26,134 bases of DNA from NCBI GenBank assembly GCA_964564305.1, contig CAZMAM010000023.1, positions 1 through 26,134 on the forward strand, in the 5' to 3' direction. Positions 1 to 7,094 of the stretch are shown here, piece after piece. This DNA is from RGIG1959 sp964564305 (GTDB taxonomy: Bacteria; Bacillota; Clostridia; Oscillospirales; Acutalibacteraceae). The notes beneath the pieces are model-generated. The model did no database searches. It saw nothing but the letters and a program-made list of their open reading frames with translations, and was not told where the DNA came from. How positions within the stretch are numbered: position 1 is the first letter of the stretch; each line of letters starts with the position of its first letter. A program made the position numbers and the translations under genes.

Positions 1-287
1 AAGGTGAATCGCACAAATCGCACAAGGTGAAAATATGCATAACAGCGAAGATCTCCTTTATGTGGCTGCTGACAAGCGTTGATCGTCCCGGTGGGGGAGT
101 AGTGATGAGAACTCCATGAGCGGGGTGCGGTTAAAGCGGTGGAGTTGGAATGAAAACGGGATGAATTTGATTATCCGGTGGAACGATATATCCCGTATGC
201 TCCTGTAGGGGCGTAATAGCGCGCCTGGGGGGGGGAAAAAACAAGAAGCCGGTAATGTAATCTGAATAATATGAGGGGGAAACGATT
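1..287. other. Left-flank stretch without a recognisable gene
   Basis: No convincing gene is seen. Two 30-codon reading frames overlap by ATGA on the plus strand: a GTG-started frame at 27-119 and an ATG-started frame at 116-208. Neither resembles a family I know, and the second lacks a well-spaced ribosome binding site. A run of nine G followed by six A lies at 227-241, just before the leader of the next gene. The short direct repeat CGCACAA occurs at about 10-25. The stretch could be the end of an upstream element or a long leader, but the window does not show which. Confidence 0.4.
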
Positions 288-1043
288 GTGGGAAAAATCA
301 CACAGACGGCAGGGCGACGGGATCTCGGAGATTTTGCGCCGGATTTTGCCCATTACAACGATGATGTTCTCTTTGGAGAGAACTGGAACAATCAGGACAT
401 CGACTTAAAGACCCGGTGCATTATCACTGTGGTGGCGCTGATGGCATCGGGAATAACCGATCAATCGCTTGTCTATCATCTGCAAAATGCAAAAGATCGC
501 GGCGTGACAAAAGCGGAGATTGCCGCCATTGTGACCCATGCGGCGTTTTACACCGGGTGGCCCAAGGCATGGGCTGTATTCAATCTGGCCAAAACCGTGT
601 GGACAGAAGATGCGCCGGCCGGGGACGCAAAGGCCGCACATGCAGCTTCTATGGTATTTCCCATAGGTGCACCAAACGACGGCTTCGCACAGTATTTTAC
701 CGGACAGAGCTATCTTGCCCCAGTATCCAAAGAACAGGTCGGTATCTTCAACGTAACTTTTGAACCGGGCTGCCGAAATAACTGGCACATTCACCGTGCC
801 GAAAAGGGTGGCGGTCAAATTCTCATCTGCGTGGCCGGCAGGGGCTACTATCAGGAATGGGGCAAGGAGGCCGTGAAAATGAAACCCGGCGACTGCGTCA
901 ATATTCCTGCCGGAGTAAAGCACTGGCACGGCGCCGCACCGGACAGTTGGTTTTCCCATCTTGCCGTTGAGGTTCCGGGCGAGAACGGCTCCAATGAATG
1001 GTTGGAGCCGGTGGATGATACGCAATATAGAAATCTGAAATGA
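288..1043 (+). CDS. Carboxymuconolactone decarboxylase/cupin fusion protein
   Basis: This 251-residue protein joins two domains. Residues about 20-110 form an alpha-helical carboxymuconolactone decarboxylase (AhpD-like) domain, recognisable from the TRCIITVVALMASG and THAAFYTGWPKAW segments. Residues about 145-235 form a cupin barrel with an HIH metal-binding pair in NNWHIHRAE and the second cupin motif GDCVNIPAGVKHWHG, which supplies a further histidine. Such fusions occur in anaerobes and are often annotated as carboxymuconolactone decarboxylase family proteins. The actual substrate is unknown, and a role in redox or aromatic chemistry is only inference. The start is GTG at 288, chosen because AGGGGGA lies 7 bases upstream. 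The gene stands alone, with no aromatic-degradation partner in the window. Confidence 0.88.
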   Translation: MGKITQTAGRRDLGDFAPDFAHYNDDVLFGENWNNQDIDLKTRCIITVVALMASGITDQSLVYHLQNAKDRGVTKAEIAAIVTHAAFYTGWPKAWAVFNLAKTVWTEDAPAGDAKAAHAASMVFPIGAPNDGFAQYFTGQSYLAPVSKEQVGIFNVTFEPGCRNNWHIHRAEKGGGQILICVAGRGYYQEWGKEAVKMKPGDCVNIPAGVKHWHGAAPDSWFSHLAVEVPGENGSNEWLEPVDDTQYRNLK

Positions 1044-1060
1044 GAGGAAATGGGCTGAAA

Positions 1061-1218
1061 GCCTCTCGATTGTCGTGCGTGAAGCGAAGAGCTATTTTTT
1101 CAGATGAAACAAAAACCGCAAGCGAAATCTCTGGGTATTTGCGGGGATTTTTGGCTAAATTACGGAAAAGGCGTTCGCAGATGTACGGGTATTGTGCGCA
1201 AGCTCGGACTTTTTGCGG
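1061..1218 (+). repeat. Dispersed intergenic element, copy A
   Basis: This is one of four related intergenic elements in the window (others at 10534-10686 minus, 15300-15460 plus and 18232-18394 plus). Shared blocks in order are ATTGTCGTG, a TTTTTCAGATGAAACA-like block, GGTATTTGCGGGGATTTTT, TACGGAAAAG, TTGTGCGCAA and a terminal CTTTTTGCGG. The left terminal repeat is degraded in this copy. It lies between the cupin gene and the converging mgtE gene. Short open frames cross it on the minus strand, but they follow the repeat and are unlikely to be genes. Confidence 0.75.
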
Positions 1219-1245
1219 CGTTGCCCTAAAGAAAATAACCACAGA

Positions 1246-1288
1246 TGGCTCCAATTCCGCACATCATTTTCGTGCGGAATTGGAGCCA
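1246..1288 (-). terminator. Perfect 17-bp hairpin, likely mgtE terminator
   Basis: The arms at 1246-1262 and 1272-1288 are perfectly complementary over 17 bp with a 9-base loop. The hairpin lies 17 bases past the mgtE stop codon. On the minus strand it is followed by a loose T-rich stretch containing TTATTTTC, so it is a plausible intrinsic terminator for mgtE. It may also block plus-strand read-through from the cupin gene, but no T run follows on that strand. Confidence 0.6.
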
Positions 1289-1304
1289 AAGATGCAGCGC
1301 CTGC

Positions 1305-2666
1305 TTACAGGTGCAGCAAAAAAGTTGCGATCTGAAAATAGATTACCAAAGAGAGCGCGTCCACAATTGTTGTGATAAATGGGCTCGCCATCACAGCCGG
1401 ATCAAATCCCAGCTTTTTGGCGAACATCGGTAGTGTGCATCCGACTATTTTGGCAAACAGTACCGTCACCACCAAAGTCAGACAGATGACCGCCGCTACC
1501 GGAAGCGTGACGCGGTCGATGAACATCAGCTTCAGAAAATTGACCGCCGCCAGCGTAACGCCGCACAGCACCGCCACGCGAATTTCCTTCCAGATGATTT
1601 TCGGCATATGTCGGAATTCGATTTCGCCCAGTGAAAGCCCGCGAATTACCGTCACGGAAGCTTGCGAGCCGCTGTTTCCGGCGGTATCCATGAGCATTGG
1701 GATAAAGGCAGTCAGCAGCACCAAGCCTGCGTTGAGCAGCGCATCCTCGTACGCGGAGATAATCTGGCTGGTGAAGGTGGCGGAAATCATTAGGAGCAGC
1801 AACCACGGGATGCGCTTACGGAATATTTCGATGACCGACATACGCAGATAAGGTTTATCGCTGGGGACGATGGCCGCCATTTTTTCGATATCTTCAGTTG
1901 CTTCTTCCTGTAAGACATCGATGGCGTCATCTACCGTGATAATGCCGACCAAACGGTTTTCGTTATCCACTACCGGCATGGCCAGAAAATCGTATTTGTT
2001 AAAAAGTTGCGCCACCGTTTCCTGATCTTCGTGAGTGGCGACCGAAATAACGTGATCCTCCATTATATCCCCGATGGACGCGTCGCTTTCGGAAAGCATC
2101 AAGGTTTTCGCGGTGACCAGTCCGATGAGCACACGGTCACGGTCGGTCACATAGCAGGTGTAGATGGTCTCTTTGTCTATTCCGGTGCGCCGGATATGCA
2201 CAAATGCGTCCGCCACTGTCATATCGGGTTTGAGGGAAACAAATTCGGTGGTCATCAGGCTGCCCGCGCTGTCCTGCGGATATTGCAGGATCTGATTGAT
2301 GCTCGCGCGCATCTCGTGCGGGGCCACCTTGAGTATCCGGCCCACCACGTTGGCGGGCATTTCCTCAATCATGTCCACCGTGTCGTCGATATACAGATCG
2401 TCCAAAATCTCCTTGAGTTCACGGTCGGAAAAACCGCGAATCAGGGATTCCTGCGTGTCGCTCTCCACGTAGGCAAATGTCTGCGCCGCCAATTCCTTGG
2501 GCAGAATGCGAAAGACCAGCGGCTGCTTGTGCTCCGGAAGCTCTTCCAAAAGTTGCGCGACGTCCGCACGATTTAGATCCGAAAGCAGGTGGCGCAAATC
2601 CATGTACCGCTTTTCGTCGAGCATTTCCTCGGTCATCGTCAGAAGTTCCTGATCGGTCATACACAA
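1305..2666 (-). CDS. mgtE: Magnesium transporter MgtE
   Basis: MgtE is a homodimeric, Mg2+-gated channel for magnesium uptake in the cytoplasmic membrane. This 453-residue protein has the family layout: an N-terminal superhelical MgtE_N domain (about 1-130) with repeated LLEELP-type helices, a CBS-domain pair (about 135-255, with MTTEFVSLKPDMTVADAF and a second repeat ending GIITVDDAIDVL), a connecting helix, and five C-terminal membrane segments. The conserved pore segment PMLMDTAGNSGSQAS and the final DPAVMASPFITTIVDA helix are present. The length matches the family. TTG at 2666 is preferred because GGGAG lies 6 bases upstream; the ATG at 2660 is the alternative. It lies 89 bases downstream of the membrane-protein gene on the same strand, so co-transcription is possible. 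No magnesium riboswitch fits in that gap. Confidence 0.96.
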   Translation of the reverse strand: MCMTDQELLTMTEEMLDEKRYMDLRHLLSDLNRADVAQLLEELPEHKQPLVFRILPKELAAQTFAYVESDTQESLIRGFSDRELKEILDDLYIDDTVDMIEEMPANVVGRILKVAPHEMRASINQILQYPQDSAGSLMTTEFVSLKPDMTVADAFVHIRRTGIDKETIYTCYVTDRDRVLIGLVTAKTLMLSESDASIGDIMEDHVISVATHEDQETVAQLFNKYDFLAMPVVDNENRLVGIITVDDAIDVLQEEATEDIEKMAAIVPSDKPYLRMSVIEIFRKRIPWLLLLMISATFTSQIISAYEDALLNAGLVLLTAFIPMLMDTAGNSGSQASVTVIRGLSLGEIEFRHMPKIIWKEIRVAVLCGVTLAAVNFLKLMFIDRVTLPVAAVICLTLVVTVLFAKIVGCTLPMFAKKLGFDPAVMASPFITTIVDALSLVIYFQIATFLLHL

Positions 2667-2755
2667 GAGTCACTCCCTTTCTGTTTGCATTTCTGCGAAC
2701 CGCCTAAGGCAGGTTGACTTGCATCAGATAAGTTGTCCGCCGGATTTTCGCCGTT

Positions 2756-4015
2756 TCAGCTGCCGAAAGGCTCCGCTTGCACAATCTCATCGATTTCTCC
2801 CAACAAATCGTCAATGGAAAACTCCTTTGCCGATGCATCGGCACTTGGTTCTTGCGGCCGGGGTTCCCGTTTTTCCTGAGTGTTTTCGGAGGATGACCCG
2901 CTGTAAGTTGATGCGGTCTCCGAAGGTGGATTGTTCCGATTTTTGCTTATGTCTGGATTTTCCCGGGCCGGATTGCGTTCTGCCTCCCGGTTTTCGCCTG
3001 CGTCTTGCGTGCGCCCTGCGTTCGGATTTTGCTCGTCTGTCTTGGGTGTTGCGGGAGGAATATCCAAATCGGGCAGCAATGCGCTTGGATCAAAGGCCGG
3101 ATCCACCGGCGGCTGAAAGACCGGCGTTTCGCGCCAAGCAAGATCCGACGCATCGGGGTCGTCGGGATCCGATAAGGAACCGTCCCGCCCGTCGTTTTCC
3201 GGTTCAGGCGGGGCAAAGACCTGCATTGTCGCCATCACTGCGGCAAAAATACCCATCGTGCCGTCCACAATGGTAATCATCAGCGCACCGAGCGGCTGGC
3301 CGTTTCCAACGGCGATGATATTCGCGGGAAGACCGGAAATCGCCGTCATGGCGGTGAGCAGCGCAAAGGTGAGCAGCGCCGTGCGCGGGGGCGGCCCGAT
3401 ACGAGAAACCGCCCGGGCAAAACAAAACAAAAAGATCAGCCCGAAAATCATCAACGCAAATTCGAAAAAATTCTCCCCGATATCCACGGTACTTGCGTAA
3501 GAGACTTCGTACCGCGCCAATCGGAACCACATCCACAGCACAGGAGCCAGAGCCAGCCACGCTCTGGCGCGGGAGGAGCGGCGGTCGGCGGTCATCCAAC
3601 AGTACCCCTGCCACATCAGGCAAACGCCGCCCGCAAGTCCGAAGATTAGCGTTCCGATGAGCGTGATCAGATCCGGTGCGTGCAAAATCGCGTCGTTAGG
3701 GGGCGGAACCTGTCCGTACCGCACCCAGACGTACACATCCGCCACCACACAAAGCGTGAGCACCGCGCCAAAGAAGGTGCACGCCCACCCCGCCGCCGGG
3801 CGCCATCTGCCGTGCGGCTGACGAACCGTTTCCTCCTTGGAGCGACACAGAAAAAACAGGGTGGCGGTCACCGCAGCGACCAAGAAGATCATCAGGTAAT
3901 CGGCATCTATCGGCCCAATGTGCCATTGGTGCCACCCGGGCAGAATATTTAGCCGGAAAACGGTGAGTAAAACGGTCGCCGCCGCGGCGATTCCGAACGC
4001 AACTTTTCGGCGCAT
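2756..4015 (-). CDS. Eight-TM membrane protein with long disordered acidic tail
   Basis: I do not recognise this family. From the chosen ATG the product is 419 residues. The N-terminal half has about eight hydrophobic segments, including GIAAAATVLLTVF, YLMIFLVAAVTATLFFL, TLIGTLIFGLAGGVCLMW, FALMIFGLIFLFCF and the last, MGIFAAVMATMQVF. About 150 residues of low-complexity, Pro/Asp/Glu/Asn/Ser-rich tail follow. The protein ends in a short predicted amphipathic helix, FSIDDLLGEIDEIV, that could dock to a partner. ATG at 4015 is chosen because AAGGA lies 10 bases upstream; a longer frame reaches TTG at 4081 but lacks a binding site there. It lies upstream of mgtE on the same strand. The function is unknown. 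Confidence 0.8.
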   Translation of the reverse strand: MRRKVAFGIAAAATVLLTVFRLNILPGWHQWHIGPIDADYLMIFLVAAVTATLFFLCRSKEETVRQPHGRWRPAAGWACTFFGAVLTLCVVADVYVWVRYGQVPPPNDAILHAPDLITLIGTLIFGLAGGVCLMWQGYCWMTADRRSSRARAWLALAPVLWMWFRLARYEVSYASTVDIGENFFEFALMIFGLIFLFCFARAVSRIGPPPRTALLTFALLTAMTAISGLPANIIAVGNGQPLGALMITIVDGTMGIFAAVMATMQVFAPPEPENDGRDGSLSDPDDPDASDLAWRETPVFQPPVDPAFDPSALLPDLDIPPATPKTDEQNPNAGRTQDAGENREAERNPARENPDISKNRNNPPSETASTYSGSSSENTQEKREPRPQEPSADASAKEFSIDDLLGEIDEIVQAEPFGS

Positions 4016-4129
4016 AACGGGAAGATCCTTCCTTTCCGGTTGGGGTTGATCGTGATTCGTGATCCGCGGCATTGCGGACAAAATAGAATTTGAGCACAGA
4101 GTTCAGGGCGTTCAAAAAGGACAATCAAA

Positions 4130-4150
4130 ACCGGAAAACAAAAAACCGGT
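4130..4150 (-). terminator. Second weak terminator after tRNA-Pro
   Basis: On the minus strand ACCGG, a T-rich loop and CCGGT form a 5-bp hairpin followed by TTTTGATTG. It comes just after the stronger tRNA terminator and may act as a backup. Confidence 0.4.
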
Positions 4151-4162
4151 CATAAACAAAGT

Positions 4163-4188
4163 GCCGCGGACAAAACACCGTCCGCGGC
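4163..4188 (-). terminator. Intrinsic terminator of tRNA-Pro
   Basis: The arms GCCGCGGAC and GTCCGCGGC form a perfect 9-bp stem with an 8-base loop. The hairpin begins two bases after the tRNA 3' end and is followed on the minus strand by ACTTTGTTTA. Position and GC-rich stem support an intrinsic terminator for the tRNA transcript. Confidence 0.8.
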
Positions 4189-4189
4189 A

Positions 4190-4265
4190 TGGTCCGAGTG
4201 GCGAGACTTGAACTCACGGCCTCTTGACCCCCAGTCAAGCGCGCTACCAACTGCGCCACACCCGG
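4190..4265 (-). tRNA. tRNA-Pro (anticodon GGG)
   Basis: A full cloverleaf folds on the minus strand over 76 bases. It has a 7-bp acceptor stem starting CCGGGTG with one G-U pair, a D arm GCGC/GCGC, an anticodon stem CTTGA/TCAAG with loop CTGGGGG, a variable region AGGCC, and a T arm GTGAG/CTCGC with loop TTCAAGT. The discriminator is A and CCA is encoded. The anticodon is GGG, reading proline CCC and CCU codons. It has its own promoter (4300-4328) and terminator. Confidence 0.96.
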
Positions 4266-4570
4266 AAGCCGCCGCGCCTTTTGCGCGGGTACAAACAGGA
4301 GTATACCACAGTCGTTAGGAAAAATCAATAAAATCCGGTGAAAAACTGACGAATGTTTTCTCCGAATTTTTCCGAGAAATTCCCGAGGTCTTTTCGGGGG
4401 TTTTCGCGTTGAACTTTATCGGCGCTTTTCCATATCACCATGCCCCGGGATGCGGGCCGAAAGGCGGATTTATGCCAAAATAGCAACGCCGACTTATGGC
4501 AAGAGCTGTTCTTATTGCCGCGTTTATGCCCGGTTTTTCCGGCTTTCCTCCGTTGGTCAAATGGCTCGTG
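4266..4570. other. Intergenic stretch between lipoprotein gene and tRNA
   Basis: Apart from the tRNA promoter I see no gene here. A CCCGA/TCGGG hairpin near 4390-4411 is T-rich on the plus side (GGTTTTCG) and less so on the minus side. It could end transcription of the lipoprotein gene but is weak. Confidence 0.5.
4300..4328 (-). promoter_or_regulatory. Sigma-A type promoter for tRNA-Pro
   Basis: On the minus strand the -35 is TTGATT (4323-4328), followed by a 17-base spacer and an extended -10, TGG plus TATACT (4300-4305). The tRNA 5' end is about 35 bases downstream, after a short GC hairpin that would be removed during processing. Confidence 0.8.
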
Positions 4571-5173
4571 TTACGAAAAAGCGAACGATTCGGCAACGGC
4601 GTCCAGATCGGCCGCAAGTTTTTGATATGATTCGCTCAGCGCCGGGTTTTCGCTTGCGTACGCGACATCGGTCGGCACCAAAAAAACGGCGGTTTTTCCG
4701 CCCTGTTCGCCTAAGCGTCGCGCGTCGGGGAACCGATCGTCTCGGTATTCGTTGCTGGGCATCACTCGAACGGTAAACAGCAAACCTCTGCCGTTATTCA
4801 GGTAATTTTCCCGTTCAAACACCTCGGACGAATCGCCCCATTCCACAACAACATATGCGTTTTTCCAGCTTTCGGGGAATATTAGCGAAAATCCTGCGGT
4901 TTCGCTGCGGTAAAAAATTCCGTCTGATGTGTCTTCAGGATTTTCGGTGATCGCGGTGGTCGTTTGCGTTTCGGGCCGCGTTTGGGTGGAAGTCAGGGCA
5001 TCGGTTGGCGCGACAGTGGTATTTTTCCCTGTGTCATCGGTGACGGAGATCGTTGTATTTTCGGCGCCGTTCTCCTTTTGCTCGTTTGAGCAACCGAAAC
5101 AAAGCGCCAGCATCACAACCGCAAGCCCTGTAAGCAGCACTCGGCGGCTTGCGTCCGAATCCAAACCGAACAT
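4571..5173 (-). CDS. Putative lipoprotein
   Basis: This 200-residue protein has an N-terminal signal with two arginines (R10-R11), a hydrophobic core and LCFGC ending at Cys28. That is an imperfect lipobox, since position -3 is Cys rather than Leu. A Thr/Glu/Asn-rich linker covers about 30-85. A compact domain from about 87 to 200 starts FYRSETAGFSLIFPESW, a pattern seen in small PsbP-like or stress-type lipoprotein domains of Clostridia. The molecular function is unknown. ATG at 5173 has AAGGAG 10 bases upstream. The gene starts 34 bases after the Sir2 stop, so the two are probably one transcript. An extracytoplasmic lipid-anchored location is inferred. Confidence 0.8.
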   Translation of the reverse strand: MFGLDSDASRRVLLTGLAVVMLALCFGCSNEQKENGAENTTISVTDDTGKNTTVAPTDALTSTQTRPETQTTTAITENPEDTSDGIFYRSETAGFSLIFPESWKNAYVVVEWGDSSEVFERENYLNNGRGLLFTVRVMPSNEYRDDRFPDARRLGEQGGKTAVFLVPTDVAYASENPALSESYQKLAADLDAVAESFAFS

Positions 5174-5207
5174 GGATCTTTTGCTCCTTATCTATTTCAT
5201 CTCGGTC

Positions 5208-5927
5208 TCATATGCGCAAGGAGCCCAACGTTTGCCCGATGGGTTCGCGAATAATCAGCTGTGCGCTGCGGTCGGCCGGAGTCGGATCTTTGTTGATCAG
5301 TACTAAGTGCTTTCCGCGAAAGTATTGCAGCAGCCCCGCTGCGGGGTAGACCGCCAAAGACGTGCCACCCACAATGAGTAAATCCGCCCGAGTGATGTGC
5401 GAGACGGCGCCGGTTACGGTGCGATCATCGAGCGGCTCACCGTAGAGCACCACATCCGGGCGAATCACGCCGCCGCACGAACAGCGCGGAACCGCAACCG
5501 AAGGGTCGCAAACGGCGTCTTCCGAGTATTTTTTTCCGCACAAAACACAGTAGTGTCGCCGGGCGGATCCGTGCAACTCAAAGACTTTCCGGCTGCCCGC
5601 CGCCTGATGAAGCCCGTCGATGTTCTGGGTGATTACCGCCGTGAGCTTGCCTGTCCGCTCCATTTGCGCAAGTGCCAAGTGCGCCGCGTTGGGGCGCACT
5701 CCTTTTACCAGAATCTTTTCGCGGTAAAAGCGGTAAAATTCGGCGGGATTCGTTTCAAAAAATTCGTGGCTCAAAATCGTCTCCGGCGGGTAAGCGTACG
5801 CCTGATGATACAGCCCGTCCGCTGAGCGAAAATCCGGTATTCCGCTCTCGGTGGAAACACCCGCTCCGCCGAAAAAGACCACCCGTTTGACCTCATCATA
5901 AAGCTGCTGAAGCGTCAGATCCGCCAT
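5208..5927 (-). CDS. cobB: Sir2-family NAD-dependent protein deacetylase (sirtuin)
   Basis: Sirtuins remove acyl groups from protein lysines, consuming NAD+ and giving nicotinamide and O-acetyl-ADP-ribose in the cytoplasm. This 239-residue protein has the family motifs in order: GAGVSTESGIPDFR (NAD binding), TQNIDGLH, the catalytic histidine in ELHGS, a zinc site made of CVLC and CSC, GTSLAVYPA, and INKDPTP near the C-terminus. Length is typical of bacterial class III/U enzymes. ATG at 5927 has GGAGG 6 bases upstream. It leads a two-gene unit with the lipoprotein. No acetyl-CoA synthetase, a classical CobB substrate, is nearby, so the target is unknown. Confidence 0.96.
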   Translation of the reverse strand: MADLTLQQLYDEVKRVVFFGGAGVSTESGIPDFRSADGLYHQAYAYPPETILSHEFFETNPAEFYRFYREKILVKGVRPNAAHLALAQMERTGKLTAVITQNIDGLHQAAGSRKVFELHGSARRHYCVLCGKKYSEDAVCDPSVAVPRCSCGGVIRPDVVLYGEPLDDRTVTGAVSHITRADLLIVGGTSLAVYPAAGLLQYFRGKHLVLINKDPTPADRSAQLIIREPIGQTLGSLRI

Positions 5928-5987
5928 GTAATCCCTCCGTTCTCCAAGTAATGCGGAGGCGCAAAAAGCGTTTTTGCATCGTAAAAC

Positions 5988-6013
5988 CGGCCCCGCCGTT
6001 TTCTGCGGGGCCG
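5988..6013 (-). terminator. Intrinsic terminator after rubredoxin
   Basis: CGGCCCCGC and GCGGGGCCG form a 9-bp GC stem with an 8-base loop. On the minus strand GTTTTAC follows, consistent with termination downstream of the rubredoxin gene and before the Sir2 gene. A second small hairpin, GCAAAAA/TTTTTGC, lies at about 5961-5978. Confidence 0.8.
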
Positions 6014-6046
6014 AAGGCTTTCGGGCTTGGCTTTTACGGCGCCGCT

Positions 6047-6211
6047 TTAGACCTCTTCTTCAAACTGATCTTTGCCCACGCCGCAGATGGGGCAGAGAAA
6101 ATCCTCGGGCAGATCCTCAAATAGGGTTCCTTCCGGAATGCCATTATCTGGGTCTCCCGTGGCTTCGTTGTACACATACCCGCATACGGTGCAGATATAT
6201 TTTTTGAACAT
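6047..6211 (-). CDS. Rubredoxin
   Basis: Rubredoxin is a small cytoplasmic one-iron electron carrier that in anaerobes feeds oxygen and peroxide reductases. The 54-residue product has the two iron-binding knuckles CTVCGY and CPICGV, with the conserved aromatic and acidic core including the DPDNGIPEGT segment and FEDLP. The length is exactly that of clostridial rubredoxins. ATG at 6211 is chosen because GGAGG lies 8 bases upstream; the longer frame to 6298 would add an unrelated N-terminus. It lies downstream of the DtxR-type regulator with its own terminator. No rubrerythrin or flavodiiron protein is in the window. Confidence 0.95.
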   Translation of the reverse strand: MFKKYICTVCGYVYNEATGDPDNGIPEGTLFEDLPEDFLCPICGVGKDQFEEEV

Positions 6212-6307
6212 ACTTTTTTCCTCCTCTTTTGTTTGACTATACCGCAAAAAGCGGCAAAAGATATCGCACAGACAGGGCATTGTCGCATTATTCGGCAATG
6301 CCTGTTT

Positions 6308-6739
6308 TTACGGATTTTGGACGGCTTCGGGCGCGGTGTCCGCTTCGGAGGCTTTTGTTTTAGAATTCTTGGGGCTTTGCCCGAAAACTTTTTGTTTCAT
6401 GGCTTCAAAGCTCTCTTCGCTGATCACGTGTTCGATGCGGCACGCGTCTTCCACCGCTGTTTTTCTGCCGACGCCCAGCGAAACCAGCCAGTCGGAAATG
6501 GCGGTATGGCGTTCGTACATGCGCTGCGCGATGGCCATTCCGGGCGGGAGCAGCGTGATGAATCCGTCCGCGTCGGTTTGCAGATATCCGTTTTCCCGCA
6601 GATGTTTCATTGCGACGCTGACGCTCGCCTTGGAAAAGGAAAGCTCCGCGGCGATGTCTACCGCCCGCACCGTACCGTTTCGCTGCGAAAGAATCAAAAC
6701 GGTTTCCAGATAATTTTCGGCGGATTCGCGAATGGTCAC
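6308..6739 (-). CDS. DtxR/MntR-family metal-dependent transcriptional regulator
   Basis: DtxR-family proteins bind Fe2+ or Mn2+ and repress metal uptake genes as dimers. From GTG at 6739 the product is 143 residues. It has an N-terminal winged helix (about 1-65, ending ENGYLQTDADGFITLLPPG) and a dimerisation and metal domain (about 66-120). Visible candidate ligands are His78, Cys100, Glu103 and His104 in ACRIEHVIS, which resembles the DtxR/IdeR iron-type pattern more than the MntR pattern. However, the usual Met10 is Asn9 in YLET context. The tail from 121 is hydrophilic and the iron-transporter-like C-terminal SH3 domain is absent. GTG 6739 has AGGGAAG 8 bases upstream; a longer frame to 6892 begins at the predicted transcription start and is rejected. 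Regulated genes are not known. Confidence 0.9.
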   Translation of the reverse strand: MTIRESAENYLETVLILSQRNGTVRAVDIAAELSFSKASVSVAMKHLRENGYLQTDADGFITLLPPGMAIAQRMYERHTAISDWLVSLGVGRKTAVEDACRIEHVISEESFEAMKQKVFGQSPKNSKTKASEADTAPEAVQNP

Positions 6740-6896
6740 GGCGATCACTTCCCTTTGCGCAAAATTTTTCTGATTCCTGAATCTTCGCTTGCCTATTGCC
6801 CCGAACAGCGATTGTTTCCGAAACCTGCGTGCCTTTGCCGTTCTTCCGGGTTTGTTCATTTGGTTGCTTTGTTCTGCTGCATTGGCTTGCACGATT

Positions 6897-6925
6897 ATTG
6901 TACGGCTTTACGGGAGCATTGTCAA
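6897..6925 (-). promoter_or_regulatory. Strong sigma-A promoter for the DtxR-family gene
   Basis: On the minus strand a perfect TTGACA (6920-6925) is followed by 17 bases and TACAAT (6897-6902). Transcription would start near 6890, leaving a leader of about 150 bases before the GTG at 6739. Confidence 0.85.
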
Positions 6926-7006
6926 GCGGCAATGTCGGTTTTCCTGGGGAGAAACGGCAAAAACCGCACCCGTGTGGCTGAGGGCGGTTTGCCCTGCCGC
7001 GTATTC

Positions 7007-7035
7007 TTTACAATTTTTCGGGATTATGCTATACT
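7007..7035 (+). promoter_or_regulatory. Sigma-A promoter for icd
   Basis: TTTACA (7007-7012), a 17-base spacer and TATACT (7030-7035) form a near-consensus promoter. The start codon of icd at 7095 is about 55 bases downstream. Confidence 0.85.
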
Positions 7036-7094
7036 CTTGGACAGGCGCCGCGCGGCGCGGCGTGTTTCAATTTCAAAAACGGGAGCGAACGGAT

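Larger units (their letters stand above)
6740..7094. other. Divergent regulatory region between DtxR-family gene and icd
   Basis: This 355-base region contains back-to-back promoters (6897-6925 minus and 7007-7035 plus). Between them, at about 6955-6994, is an imperfect inverted repeat with arms GGCAAAAACCGC and GCGGTTTGCC (2-base bulge). It is well placed to be an operator or a transcription barrier. No gene is seen. Confidence 0.55.

Noticed and set aside
10..25. CGCACAA repeats at the left edge as a fifth element copy
   Set aside because: They share only the short terminal motif; none of the internal blocks follow.
898..1254. Small minus-strand frames across the dispersed elements (also near 10474-10710 and 18125-18397)
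   Set aside because: They resemble each other only because they cover copies of the same repeat, start at unrelated points and lack ribosome binding sites.
2667..2755. M-box magnesium riboswitch before mgtE
   Set aside because: Only 89 bases separate mgtE from the preceding gene, which is too short for an M-box, and no matching core is seen.
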